Assembly (NCBI GenBank): GCA_934271065.1
Contig: CAKQQQ010000003.1
Coordinates: 1-64,000, forward strand
DNA: 64,000 bases
Reading direction: 5' to 3'
DNA from: an uncultured Clostridia bacterium
GTDB lineage: Bacteria; Bacillota; Clostridia; Christensenellales; Borkfalkiaceae
Positions 40,877-49,782 of this stretch are shown here, piece by piece. Both the position numbers and the translations under genes were made by a program. The notes under the pieces are model-generated. The model made no database searches, was not told where the DNA came from, and saw nothing but the letters and a program-made list of their open reading frames with translations. How positions within the stretch are numbered: the stretch's first letter is position 1; the number at the start of each line of letters is the position of its first letter.

Positions 40877-42937
40877 ATGAGAAAAATCGCAATATTGATA
40901 TGTATACTTACGCTTTTTCTGACTGCGTCCGTCGCCTGTGACGGAAACGGTAAGCCGAACGGTCCTACGGGCGGCGCGACGGGAACGCTCGAATACTCGG
41001 GCGAACTCGCGATAAACAACGCCGCGCTCAAATCGTTCGAAAAGACCTATAACGAAAACCACTCGTTTTCGTATAAAGAAACCGGCTCGTATATCGTAAA
41101 GGACGGAAAGACGTCGTATAAGGTAGTCGTTCCCGAAGACGAAACGCAGGATATAGCCTACGCCAAGAGCGAACTTTCGAGATTTTTCAAAGAAGCGACG
41201 GGTATAGACCTTAAATTCGTAAAAGACAAGGGATTGACGCACGACGCAAAAAGTCGGTATATATCGCTCGGCAACACTACGCTTTACAAAAGCCTTAACA
41301 GAAACGATAACATAAGCGCGCTGAAAAAAGACGGTACAAAAATCTTCACGAAAGACAAAACCGTTTATATAATCGGCGGCGCGGAAAACGGCGTGTTGTA
41401 CGGCGTGTACGATTTTCTGAAAATCAATTTCGGATTCGAATTTTTCTACACCGACTGCTATACGCTTAAAAAGAACGTTACCGACCTTAAACTTCTCGAC
41501 TACGACGTAACCGACGTGTCGGATATAGAGTACCGCGAAATAATAGGTTATACCAACGGCTCTTCGGATAATACGGACGGCAAAATGATCTCGTATCGTT
41601 TGAGAATCCGCGACAGTTACGGCAATATGCTGTTGCCTATCCACGTCGGCGACACGCAGACTACGGAAATCAAGAACAACCACAACAGTTTATACTTCGT
41701 GCCCGAAAGCAAGTACGGCGCAGAGTATCCCGAATTTTATTCGGGTACGGGGCAACTTTGTTACACGGCTCGCGGCAACGCCGAAAAGTACGATAAGATG
41801 ACAACGCTTTGCGCCGAGAAAATCGAACAGTCGCTCATGTGGTATCCCGCCGCGGAATATCCGCAATTTAAGTCCGTGCTTTTAGGTCAGATGGACAACG
41901 TACCTATGTGCGGCTGCGCGGCTTGCGAAAAAATGAAGAAAGACCATAACGAAGCGTCTTCCGCCGCGCTTATGAAATTTATGCACGACGTGGGCAAAAA
42001 GGTGAACGAGTGGATGGCGCGCGAAGAGAACGCCGCCTACCGCAGAGACGACTTCCAGTATATGTTCTTCGCGTATCTCGACACGTCGAGACCGCCTTTT
42101 ACGGAAGACGCGAACGGCAACATCGTCGTAAAAAGCGATTTGCAGTTCAACGACAACGTAAACGTTGCGCCCTTCTTCGCGCAAAGTCACCTGCATACGG
42201 GCGTGTCTTTCGACGACGACGTGAATATCGAGCAGAGAGAATATATCAGACTGTGGGGCAAGAAAAACCCCGGAACGTGGGCTTGGTCTTACGGCGGGTT
42301 TTATAACGACTTCTTTACGTTCTGGGATCTGTACAGTTTCTATCCCGGTTATTACAAATATCTCAAAGCGAACGGTTATAAATTTACCTTCCCGCAGATA
42401 AAGAGTTGTCAGACGGGCGCGGACACGGGCTTTAACGTGCTTGCGATATATATGTATTCCAAACTCGCGTGGAACAGCGAACTCGGCGTAGAAAACATTT
42501 TTAACGAGTATTTCAACGCAATGTACGCCGACGCGGCGAAGCCGATGCGTGAAATGTTCGACGATCTCAGACTGTGGTTCGCAAGATGCGTCAGCGAAAA
42601 TAACTGGGGCTGGTCGGCGAATATGAACGGAAACGTATCCGCGTCGATGTCGTACGTCAGACAGGGCGATCTCGTAACGATGTTCAGACATCTCGACGAA
42701 GCGTACGCTAAAATCGAAATGTATAAAAAAGACGCCGCAAGGTATTCGAGCCTTAAATCGCATATAGATATGGAATGGCTTTTCCCCGCCAAAGTCTCGA
42801 TTTCAGTCGACACGGGTTTATTTACCGAAAGTCAGGTATCCGAAATCAAAGCGAATTTCAAAACGTACGTCAGAACGCTCGGAATAATGTATATCAAAGA
42901 GTTTACGAGTATAGAATCCTTCATCAACGCGTTATAA
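40877..42937 (+). CDS. GH67N/DUF4838-like lipoprotein
   Basis: The 686-residue product has a lipoprotein signal with Cys21 (SVACDG). A domain like the N-terminal part of GH67 alpha-glucuronidases follows (VVVPEDETQDIAYAKSELSRFFKEATG, then YIIGGAENGVLYGVYDFLKINFGFEFF). After it comes a DUF4838-type barrel (LLGQMDNVPMCGCAACEKMKK, FQYMFFAYLDTSRPP, WAWSYGGFY). The CGCAAC cluster could bind a metal. These proteins occur in many polysaccharide loci and may be glycosidases of unassigned family, acting outside the cell. It is 10 bases after the previous gene and 11 before the next. Confidence 0.8.
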   Translation: MRKIAILICILTLFLTASVACDGNGKPNGPTGGATGTLEYSGELAINNAALKSFEKTYNENHSFSYKETGSYIVKDGKTSYKVVVPEDETQDIAYAKSELSRFFKEATGIDLKFVKDKGLTHDAKSRYISLGNTTLYKSLNRNDNISALKKDGTKIFTKDKTVYIIGGAENGVLYGVYDFLKINFGFEFFYTDCYTLKKNVTDLKLLDYDVTDVSDIEYREIIGYTNGSSDNTDGKMISYRLRIRDSYGNMLLPIHVGDTQTTEIKNNHNSLYFVPESKYGAEYPEFYSGTGQLCYTARGNAEKYDKMTTLCAEKIEQSLMWYPAAEYPQFKSVLLGQMDNVPMCGCAACEKMKKDHNEASSAALMKFMHDVGKKVNEWMAREENAAYRRDDFQYMFFAYLDTSRPPFTEDANGNIVVKSDLQFNDNVNVAPFFAQSHLHTGVSFDDDVNIEQREYIRLWGKKNPGTWAWSYGGFYNDFFTFWDLYSFYPGYYKYLKANGYKFTFPQIKSCQTGADTGFNVLAIYMYSKLAWNSELGVENIFNEYFNAMYADAAKPMREMFDDLRLWFARCVSENNWGWSANMNGNVSASMSYVRQGDLVTMFRHLDEAYAKIEMYKKDAARYSSLKSHIDMEWLFPAKVSISVDTGLFTESQVSEIKANFKTYVRTLGIMYIKEFTSIESFINAL

Positions 42938-42947
42938 GGAGAGAAAA

Positions 42948-45068
42948 ATGAAGATTAAAAAGATAAGTTTAATGATCCTTATTGCCTTATCGCTTTTCTC
43001 GCTCTCACTTGTTGCGGGCTGTACGAAAAAGGGTAATGCGAACGGCAATCAGTCGCAGAATCAACAAACCGCGACGGGCGAAATCTCGTTGTCGGTCGTT
43101 TCCGCGAATATGATTTTCGGCGACGAACTGAATATAATCTGTTTTTACGGCGGCGATAAACCCGTCGAATGGAAGTCTTCGGACGAGACCGTCGCGCTCG
43201 TCGACGACGACGGCTCGGTTTCGACCGTGGGCGTCGGAACGTGCGACGTGACCGCCAAGGCGGGCGATGCGTCCGCAACGTGTAAAATTTCCGTATCTAT
43301 GGGCAATTATCTGCCCGAACTTAAAGTTCTGCACGTCAGAAACGGTGAGTTGGCGCTTCGGAAAGGCGAATCGTTCGAGCCGGAAGTAAAGGTACTTTTC
43401 AACAAGGTTTATTACGACTGCAAAATCGGGTTCAGCGCGTCCGCGAGCGGAGTGGTGGATTATTCCGACGGAAAATTAACCGCTTTAAGCGCGGGCGAGA
43501 CGACGGCTACGTTCGTCGGCGAGTGGCAGAGTTTTGCTTCCGACAAACTCAACGCGGAACTTAAAATCAAGGTTATAAACGACGTCGTATACGATAACGT
43601 GATCACGATAAACGGCGAAAAAACCGATACCGCCGTGATAGAATTGTCCGTTACGCCCGAATGGCAGGGCAAGCAGTACCCGCACGAAGCCGAAGTGACT
43701 TCGTCGGTAACTATCGACGGCAAAAAGTACGCCTGCGAGTTTTCTTCCGACGACGACAGACTGACCGTTACCGAATTATCGCAAGGTAAAGTCCGCGTCA
43801 GAGCGAACGGATTAGGCGAAGCGACGCTCGTTGCGAAATACGTTGCCGAAAACGGCAAGACGTACGAGACTAAAATTCCCGTGGATATGTACTGCCCGAC
43901 GGAAGTCTACGGCGGGCAACTCGATTTCTGCCCGACGCAACCTTTGAACGTTTCCGAGATTTTCGGCACTCAATACGCCAAAGTGTTATCCGCCACGCAG
44001 AACGGCAGGGAATTGACCGCCGAATTTAACTATATCAAAGGCGTAAAAGTCGACGGCGAAGATACCGAGCCTATGACCGTTCTCACTTCGGTCGGCGGGT
44101 TCGTTTTCGACGACGTTTTCGCCTACGACGCGGAACTTAACAAAGACAATATATTCGACGCGTTACAACTCGGCAAAGGCGATCTTATCAAAGACGGATA
44201 TTATATCCTTAACTCCGATATAGATACGGCAATCGATTTTACGCTGCAAAACAAGAGCGTATACAACGCCGGCAGCCCCGCTAACAACACTTATTTTTGC
44301 GGAACGTTCGACGGCAGGGGACACACTTTCAGGGCGAAAGTCGGTCAGCAGGGCGTTTTCGGCGGACTGTACGACGGCGCGAAGATAAAGAATACCGAGT
44401 TTATATTTGAATTTTCCGATAAAACCGCTTCGTGCGGCTTGGCAAACAACGAAGGAACGTGGAATTTGTCGGGCGGCTCGGTAGTCCTTAGCAATCTGCG
44501 CGTAAAAACGACCAACTACTATAAAAACTCGTACGCGCTTCTGGGTTACTGCAATTTCAACCTTGAAATGTACGATATTTTCGTAGAACTCGTCGGTACG
44601 GATAAGTTGCCCGATTATACGAACGTAGGCATCGAATCCGAAATGGCGGCGTTGTTCCATAACGATTATACCGCGACTATGGCTTCCAACGACGGCAAAT
44701 TCAAGGGCGGGTTCAGAAATATCTTCGTCGTAACGGGCAAGTTTATGCCGATGGCTTGCGGATATTATCCGTATTACGGCGGATACAGATACGTTTCTTA
44801 CGCGAAGAACGACGAGAGTTATCTCGGCGATTTCAAAGCCACGGGATACAGCCACATCTATACGTTCTGCCACGTCGTTCCTACGGACGATAACGAAAAC
44901 AAAGACAAATACTTCGGAATCACGAGTTACAGCAAAGGCTCGAATAAGAAGTACGCGTGGATTTTCAAGGCGAAAGAAGATATTAAAGACGGCGGAATAG
45001 AAAGATACGATACCGCTTTGGAACTTTCTAAAAAAATAGACAAGATAGGCACTTGGGACGTCGTTTAA
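42948..45068 (+). CDS. Lipoprotein with BIG2-like and beta-helix domains
   Basis: The 706-residue product has a classic lipobox, LVAGC with Cys25, an Asn/Gln tether, and a BIG2-type Ig domain (PVEWKSSDETVALVDDDGSVSTVGVGTCDVTAKAG). More sandwich domains follow, then a GLUG-like beta-helix module near the C-terminus (GTFDGRGHTFRAKVGQQGVFGGLYDGAKIKNTEF). The module resembles those at 25918-31680 and 31956-33839. It is placed directly before the cytoplasmic glycosidases. It is probably a surface glycan-binding lipoprotein; no enzyme signature is seen. Confidence 0.7.
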   Translation: MKIKKISLMILIALSLFSLSLVAGCTKKGNANGNQSQNQQTATGEISLSVVSANMIFGDELNIICFYGGDKPVEWKSSDETVALVDDDGSVSTVGVGTCDVTAKAGDASATCKISVSMGNYLPELKVLHVRNGELALRKGESFEPEVKVLFNKVYYDCKIGFSASASGVVDYSDGKLTALSAGETTATFVGEWQSFASDKLNAELKIKVINDVVYDNVITINGEKTDTAVIELSVTPEWQGKQYPHEAEVTSSVTIDGKKYACEFSSDDDRLTVTELSQGKVRVRANGLGEATLVAKYVAENGKTYETKIPVDMYCPTEVYGGQLDFCPTQPLNVSEIFGTQYAKVLSATQNGRELTAEFNYIKGVKVDGEDTEPMTVLTSVGGFVFDDVFAYDAELNKDNIFDALQLGKGDLIKDGYYILNSDIDTAIDFTLQNKSVYNAGSPANNTYFCGTFDGRGHTFRAKVGQQGVFGGLYDGAKIKNTEFIFEFSDKTASCGLANNEGTWNLSGGSVVLSNLRVKTTNYYKNSYALLGYCNFNLEMYDIFVELVGTDKLPDYTNVGIESEMAALFHNDYTATMASNDGKFKGGFRNIFVVTGKFMPMACGYYPYYGGYRYVSYAKNDESYLGDFKATGYSHIYTFCHVVPTDDNENKDKYFGITSYSKGSNKKYAWIFKAKEDIKDGGIERYDTALELSKKIDKIGTWDVV

Positions 45069-45086
45069 TCCGGCGGCGATTGAACT

Positions 45087-47516
45087 ATGGGTAAAAACAA
45101 GGCAGCAATAAAAATAAACTCGACGAATACCGACGGCTACGGCAAGGTATTCGTCGAGTCGTATAAAAAAATACTCGCGTTAAACCTTACGATAAACGAC
45201 CTTGACGGCGGCAAAAGCGTGTTCGGTTACGACGGCGGCAACGCCGAAAAATCGGGCGGAAAGTTTTGTATAAGCGGAGAGTTTTATATTAAATCCCCGC
45301 GGACGTGGAGCATATCTTCGCCGAAGTTGTACGAATATACCGCCGAAATCTCTTACGCCGACGGCGAAAAGGAAAATTTAAGCGGAAAATTCGGGTTCAG
45401 AACGCTCGGTCACGACGGCAAAAACCTGCTTGTAAACGGCAAGCCCTTGTTTGTAAGGGGGTATATACGCGGCGCGAAAGCGCACGACCATGCCAACCTT
45501 TTGGGGTTGCCACTTAAAGAGTTTTACCTTAAAAACCTTAAAGAAGCAAAAAAATTCGGGTTTAACTTCGTAAGATTTCATTCCGTCGTACCCGAAGAAG
45601 AGTTGTTTGAAGCGGCGGACGAAGCGGGTATGCTCGTTCACGTCGAGTTGCGCCCTCCGCACGATATTTATAACAATCTCGAAGAGATGGTTACCACGGG
45701 CAGCGCGATCGTCCCCGAAGAATTTCTGATCGAAACCGTCGACAGGTGTTACAATCATCCGTCGGCGGCGGTCTATTGCATAGGCAACGAGATTAAAAAG
45801 GCGAGCGCGGACGATATAAGAAAGATAAAAGAAAAACTCGACGAACTCGACGGAACGCGACTTTTTCTCGATACCTGCGCCTGGGGAAAGAACAATCGCC
45901 CGTTCGTGGATATGGACGTGCAACATTTAAGTTATTACTTTCCGTTCGGTAAGCACGCGGGTATGTACGACGACACCGAAAACTTGCTTGCGGCTAACGC
46001 AGACGAAAACGAGCCTATGAAAGTCTCTGGCGGCGCTGTCGAAATAGTAAGGGATTTGTATTTCAAAGTACCGCTTTTCGCTCACGAAGTGTGCCATTAT
46101 ACGGCTTTAAGAGATTTTTATTCGCTCAAAAAGAAATTTATAGAAAGTGGCGCGCCGATGCCCTGGTGGGTTGACGAAGAGATAAAACTCATAGAAGAAA
46201 AGGGCTATAAAGAAGTTTTCGGCAAAATGTTCAGGGCGAGCAAGCGTTTTCAGTTTATCTGCTGGAAAACGGCTTACGAAGAAATGCGTAAAAGCAGCCT
46301 GCTCGGCGGGTTTCATTTTCTGCAATTCGCCGATACCGACGCTTACGAAAATTCTAACGGAGTCGTCGATTGTTTTGACGACGAGACCTGCGTAAAACCC
46401 GAAGAATTTTTGAAATTCAACGGCGATAGAGTGATTATCGCCGATTTGGGCGGAAGAAACCGCTATTGCGGCGAAGAGACGGAGTTTACGGTATACTTTT
46501 CAAATCTCGGCGAAGACGGCGAAACGCGCGCGGATCTGCGCGTTAGTACGGAGCGTGACGGAAAGGTTTATTCCGATTGCGTTATGAAAAACGTCGACGT
46601 ATCGCGTAAAGGCTCGTACAAACTGTGCAAAGTCAGAATGACGACGCCTGAAAAGGCGGGCGTATACCGCCTGAAAATCGCGCTTACCGCAAGCGGCGAA
46701 ATTTACTCTGACAACGAGTGGACTTTATGGGTATACGACAAACCGGAAAAGCGGGAAACGTATAAGGAATTCGTTAATAGCGAAGACGGCGGAACGGTTA
46801 TAACGGACGATATTAAAAAGGCGTTCGACGCTTTGGCAGTCGGTAAAAAAGTCTGTCTCGTATACCGTTCGGAGTGGACGAGACACCGCCGCGATCCGCT
46901 TATGAAAAACCCCGATTACGCGTTCAGGGCGAGTTGGAACAGATTCAAACCCGTCATATGGGACAGGGGAACGAATTACGGCGGAATAAACGATAAGGAA
47001 ACGCTTAATAAATACGGGTTTCCGTGCGAAGAATATTACGATTTCAATTACGGCGAGTTGAGCGAAGATTGCGACAAGGTTATTTTGGACGACTTCCCCG
47101 TTAAAGTCAAAAATCTTATTTCGGGAATAGACAAGAGTTCGCGCGACAGATTCGACGCGTATAAAGACGCTTACAACCTGCCCGAACTTATGCCTGACAG
47201 AACGCTGCGCGATTTTTCGTATCTGTTCGAGTTGAAAGTCGGCGACGGAAAACTGCTGGTATGCGGGCTTAACCTTACGGGGCTTGACGAAAACGAACCG
47301 TCGGCAACGGGTATGGCTCGATTTATAAAACGGTATATCGAAAGCGACGATTTCGATCCCGAAAACGGAATATCCGTCGAAGAGTTGAAAGCGTACGCGG
47401 CGGATTGCGCGAAAGAACCCGTAAGAGAGCGTACTATGACGCAATTCTGGGAACTTGACGACGCGCCCGTAGAAAGTCCGGAATTCTGGCGCGACGCAAA
47501 AGAATATCTTAAATAA
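45087..47516 (+). CDS. GH2-type glycosidase lacking N-terminal domain
   Basis: The 809-residue product has the Ig-like second domain (ISGEFYIKSPRTWSISSPKLYEYTAEI) and the TIM barrel of family GH2: GFRTLGHDGKNLLVNGKPLFVRGY, NFVRFHS, the acid/base E235 in YCIGNEIKK and a probable nucleophile E334 in LFAHEV. A C-terminal extension includes Ig-like strands and an alpha/beta part. The usual N-terminal jelly-roll is missing; only about 60 residues precede the Ig domain and the previous gene ends 18 bases upstream, so it is not mis-started. There is no signal peptide, so it acts in the cytoplasm. It probably removes a beta-linked sugar; galactose, mannose and glucuronic acid are common GH2 substrates. 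Confidence 0.82.
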   Translation: MGKNKAAIKINSTNTDGYGKVFVESYKKILALNLTINDLDGGKSVFGYDGGNAEKSGGKFCISGEFYIKSPRTWSISSPKLYEYTAEISYADGEKENLSGKFGFRTLGHDGKNLLVNGKPLFVRGYIRGAKAHDHANLLGLPLKEFYLKNLKEAKKFGFNFVRFHSVVPEEELFEAADEAGMLVHVELRPPHDIYNNLEEMVTTGSAIVPEEFLIETVDRCYNHPSAAVYCIGNEIKKASADDIRKIKEKLDELDGTRLFLDTCAWGKNNRPFVDMDVQHLSYYFPFGKHAGMYDDTENLLAANADENEPMKVSGGAVEIVRDLYFKVPLFAHEVCHYTALRDFYSLKKKFIESGAPMPWWVDEEIKLIEEKGYKEVFGKMFRASKRFQFICWKTAYEEMRKSSLLGGFHFLQFADTDAYENSNGVVDCFDDETCVKPEEFLKFNGDRVIIADLGGRNRYCGEETEFTVYFSNLGEDGETRADLRVSTERDGKVYSDCVMKNVDVSRKGSYKLCKVRMTTPEKAGVYRLKIALTASGEIYSDNEWTLWVYDKPEKRETYKEFVNSEDGGTVITDDIKKAFDALAVGKKVCLVYRSEWTRHRRDPLMKNPDYAFRASWNRFKPVIWDRGTNYGGINDKETLNKYGFPCEEYYDFNYGELSEDCDKVILDDFPVKVKNLISGIDKSSRDRFDAYKDAYNLPELMPDRTLRDFSYLFELKVGDGKLLVCGLNLTGLDENEPSATGMARFIKRYIESDDFDPENGISVEELKAYAADCAKEPVRERTMTQFWELDDAPVESPEFWRDAKEYLK

Positions 47517-47547
47517 AATTAAAGACCTGAAATAAGCGACGAAAAAT

Positions 47548-49716
47548 ATGAACGGAAAAACCAAAAAATCAAAAGACCTGAAAAAGAAAATATCCGGTAT
47601 GACGCTGGAAGAAAAAGCGTTACAATTAACGCAATTTCCGACGTACGAACTTGACGACGGCTTGGAAAAAATCGTAACGGGTTTCAGCAGACTTGGCAGC
47701 GTAGACCGCGAATCGTTATGGCGGTTAGGCAGCGTTCTGAACGCCCCGAACGCCGAAGCGGCGCAATCGCTCCGCAAGACGCGTAAGGAAAAGGGTATAG
47801 ACGATCCCCTTCCGATAATGTTAGACGTAATTCACGGGTACAGAACCGTTTATCCCGTGCCGGTCGCTCTGGCTTGCAGTTTCGACACCGCGCTCATCGA
47901 AAGTTGCGCGGAACTTGCCGCAACCGAAGCGAAATACGACGGTATAGACGTTACGTTTTCGCCTATGGTGGATTTGTCGCGCGACGCGCGCTGGGGCAGA
48001 GTTATGGAAGGCGCGGGCGAAGATCCTTACTGGGGCGGCGAAGTCGGCAAAGCGACGATTCGCGGTTATCATAAGGGCGGTATCGCCTGTTGCGTAAAGC
48101 ATTTTGCGGGTTACGGAGCAGCCGAAGCGGGAAGAGAATATAACACGACGGATATATCCGATCGCAATCTGCGCGAATATTATTTGCGCCCGTACAGGGA
48201 ATGTCTTAAAGAAAACCCCGAAATGTTTATGAGTTCGTTCAATCTTCTTAACGGCAAGCCGATTTTGGGACATAAGGAGATTATGATCGATACGCTCCGT
48301 AAAGAATGGGGTTTCGACGGCGTAGTCATTTCCGATTATAGTTCGGTTGAAGAATTGTACGAACACGGTTACTGCGCCACGGGCGAAGACTGCGCGCGCG
48401 TCGCGATAGAAGGCGGGCTCGATATCGAAATGGGTTCGTCGGTATACGCGGGGTTTTTGCCGAAACTCGTCCGCGAAGGCGTTATATCCGAAAAGACGCT
48501 CGATGAGTCCGTTCTGCGCGTTCTGGAACTGAAAGACAAACTCGGTATGTACGAAAATCCCGACAGGTGCGCCGACGCGAAGAAGCGAGACGAAGTTACG
48601 CTTACCGACGGCGCGAGAGATCTGGCGCGTAAAGCCGCCGAAAACAGTTGCGTTCTGCTGAAAAACGACGGAACGTTGCCCTTAAATGAAACCGCAAAGG
48701 TGGCGTTCGTCGGGCCTTTTGCCGACGAACGCGAAATTATAGGCAACTGGTCTAAAAAGGCGCGCACGGAAGACACCGTAACCGTTAAAGACGGCGTCGA
48801 AAGGCTTTTGAAACGCGCCGTACCCTACGCGCGCGGCTGTTCGTGGAAGTTGTTCGATACGGACGAAAGCGGGTTTGAAGAAGCGGAAAGGGTTTGCGCG
48901 GACGCCGATTATATCGTGGCGTGCGTCGGCGAGCATATGCTTAACTCCGGCGAAGCTCATTCGCGCGCGGATATCCGTATCCCCGAAATTCAACGTAAAT
49001 TCATCGCTCGTCTGCGTAAGACGGGCAAGCCGCTCGCGCTCGTCGTGTTCGGCGGCAGACCGCTTGCGCTGAGCGGAATAGACGAACTTGCCGACGCCGT
49101 TTTATACGTCTGGCAACCGGGTACGGAAGGCGGCAACGCTATTGCAAATCTCATATACGGCAAAGCCGTGCCTTGCGGAAAAACGGTTATGAGTTTTCCG
49201 CGTTCGTCGGGGCAATGCCCGATTTATTATAATAACTTTTCGACTGCGAGACCGAAGCGGAAAGACGTTCCGTCGTTTTACGGCGACGAGAGATTCCGCA
49301 CGGGTTACGACGACGAATACAATTCTCCGTTATACCCGTTCGGTTACGGGCTGTCGTATACGGAATTCGACTACTCGGACTTTAAGTTGTCGGCGGAAAA
49401 ACTTAACCGCTACGGAAAGATTACGGCAAGCGTCAGGCTGAAAAACGTCGGTAAAACCGACGGTTACGAAACCGCGCAATGGTATCTGCACGATCCGTTC
49501 GCGTCGGTCGTCCGCCCCGTAAAAGAACTGAAAGGGTACGAAAAGGTTTTTCTGAAAGCGGGCGAAGAAAAGATTTTAACTTTCGAAGTTACCGAAGAAA
49601 CGCTGAAATTTTATACGGACGGCGGGGAGTTTGCCGCCGAAACGGGTAAATTTGAGTTGTTCGTCGGCGGCAATTCAAAAGACTGTCTGAAAGCCGACTT
49701 CGAACTCGCTGATTAA
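47548..49716 (+). CDS. GH3 beta-glycosidase
   Basis: The 722-residue product has the full GH3 layout: an N-terminal TIM barrel with LPIMLDVIHGYRTVYP, EGAGEDPYWGG and VKHFAGYG and the nucleophile D263 in VVISDYSSVEEL, then the alpha/beta sandwich domain (SCVLLKNDGTLPL, VVFGGRPLALSG). A fibronectin-III-like tail begins GYGLSYTEFDYS. No signal peptide, so cytoplasmic. Substrates of this group are beta-glucosides, beta-xylosides or arabinosides. It is 31 bases after the GH2 gene with a weak ribosome site. The truncated copy at 24248 is a separate GH3 gene, not a duplicate of this one. Confidence 0.92.
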   Translation: MNGKTKKSKDLKKKISGMTLEEKALQLTQFPTYELDDGLEKIVTGFSRLGSVDRESLWRLGSVLNAPNAEAAQSLRKTRKEKGIDDPLPIMLDVIHGYRTVYPVPVALACSFDTALIESCAELAATEAKYDGIDVTFSPMVDLSRDARWGRVMEGAGEDPYWGGEVGKATIRGYHKGGIACCVKHFAGYGAAEAGREYNTTDISDRNLREYYLRPYRECLKENPEMFMSSFNLLNGKPILGHKEIMIDTLRKEWGFDGVVISDYSSVEELYEHGYCATGEDCARVAIEGGLDIEMGSSVYAGFLPKLVREGVISEKTLDESVLRVLELKDKLGMYENPDRCADAKKRDEVTLTDGARDLARKAAENSCVLLKNDGTLPLNETAKVAFVGPFADEREIIGNWSKKARTEDTVTVKDGVERLLKRAVPYARGCSWKLFDTDESGFEEAERVCADADYIVACVGEHMLNSGEAHSRADIRIPEIQRKFIARLRKTGKPLALVVFGGRPLALSGIDELADAVLYVWQPGTEGGNAIANLIYGKAVPCGKTVMSFPRSSGQCPIYYNNFSTARPKRKDVPSFYGDERFRTGYDDEYNSPLYPFGYGLSYTEFDYSDFKLSAEKLNRYGKITASVRLKNVGKTDGYETAQWYLHDPFASVVRPVKELKGYEKVFLKAGEEKILTFEVTEETLKFYTDGGEFAAETGKFELFVGGNSKDCLKADFELAD

Positions 49717-49782
49717 AACGCGCGTTCCCGATAATCCCGAAATTTTAACGACGGAAAGAATATACGCAATAAGAGAAAAAAG

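Noticed and set aside
40355..41683. Minus-strand open frame of 442 codons
   Set aside because: Antisense shadow spanning the junction of two well supported genes.
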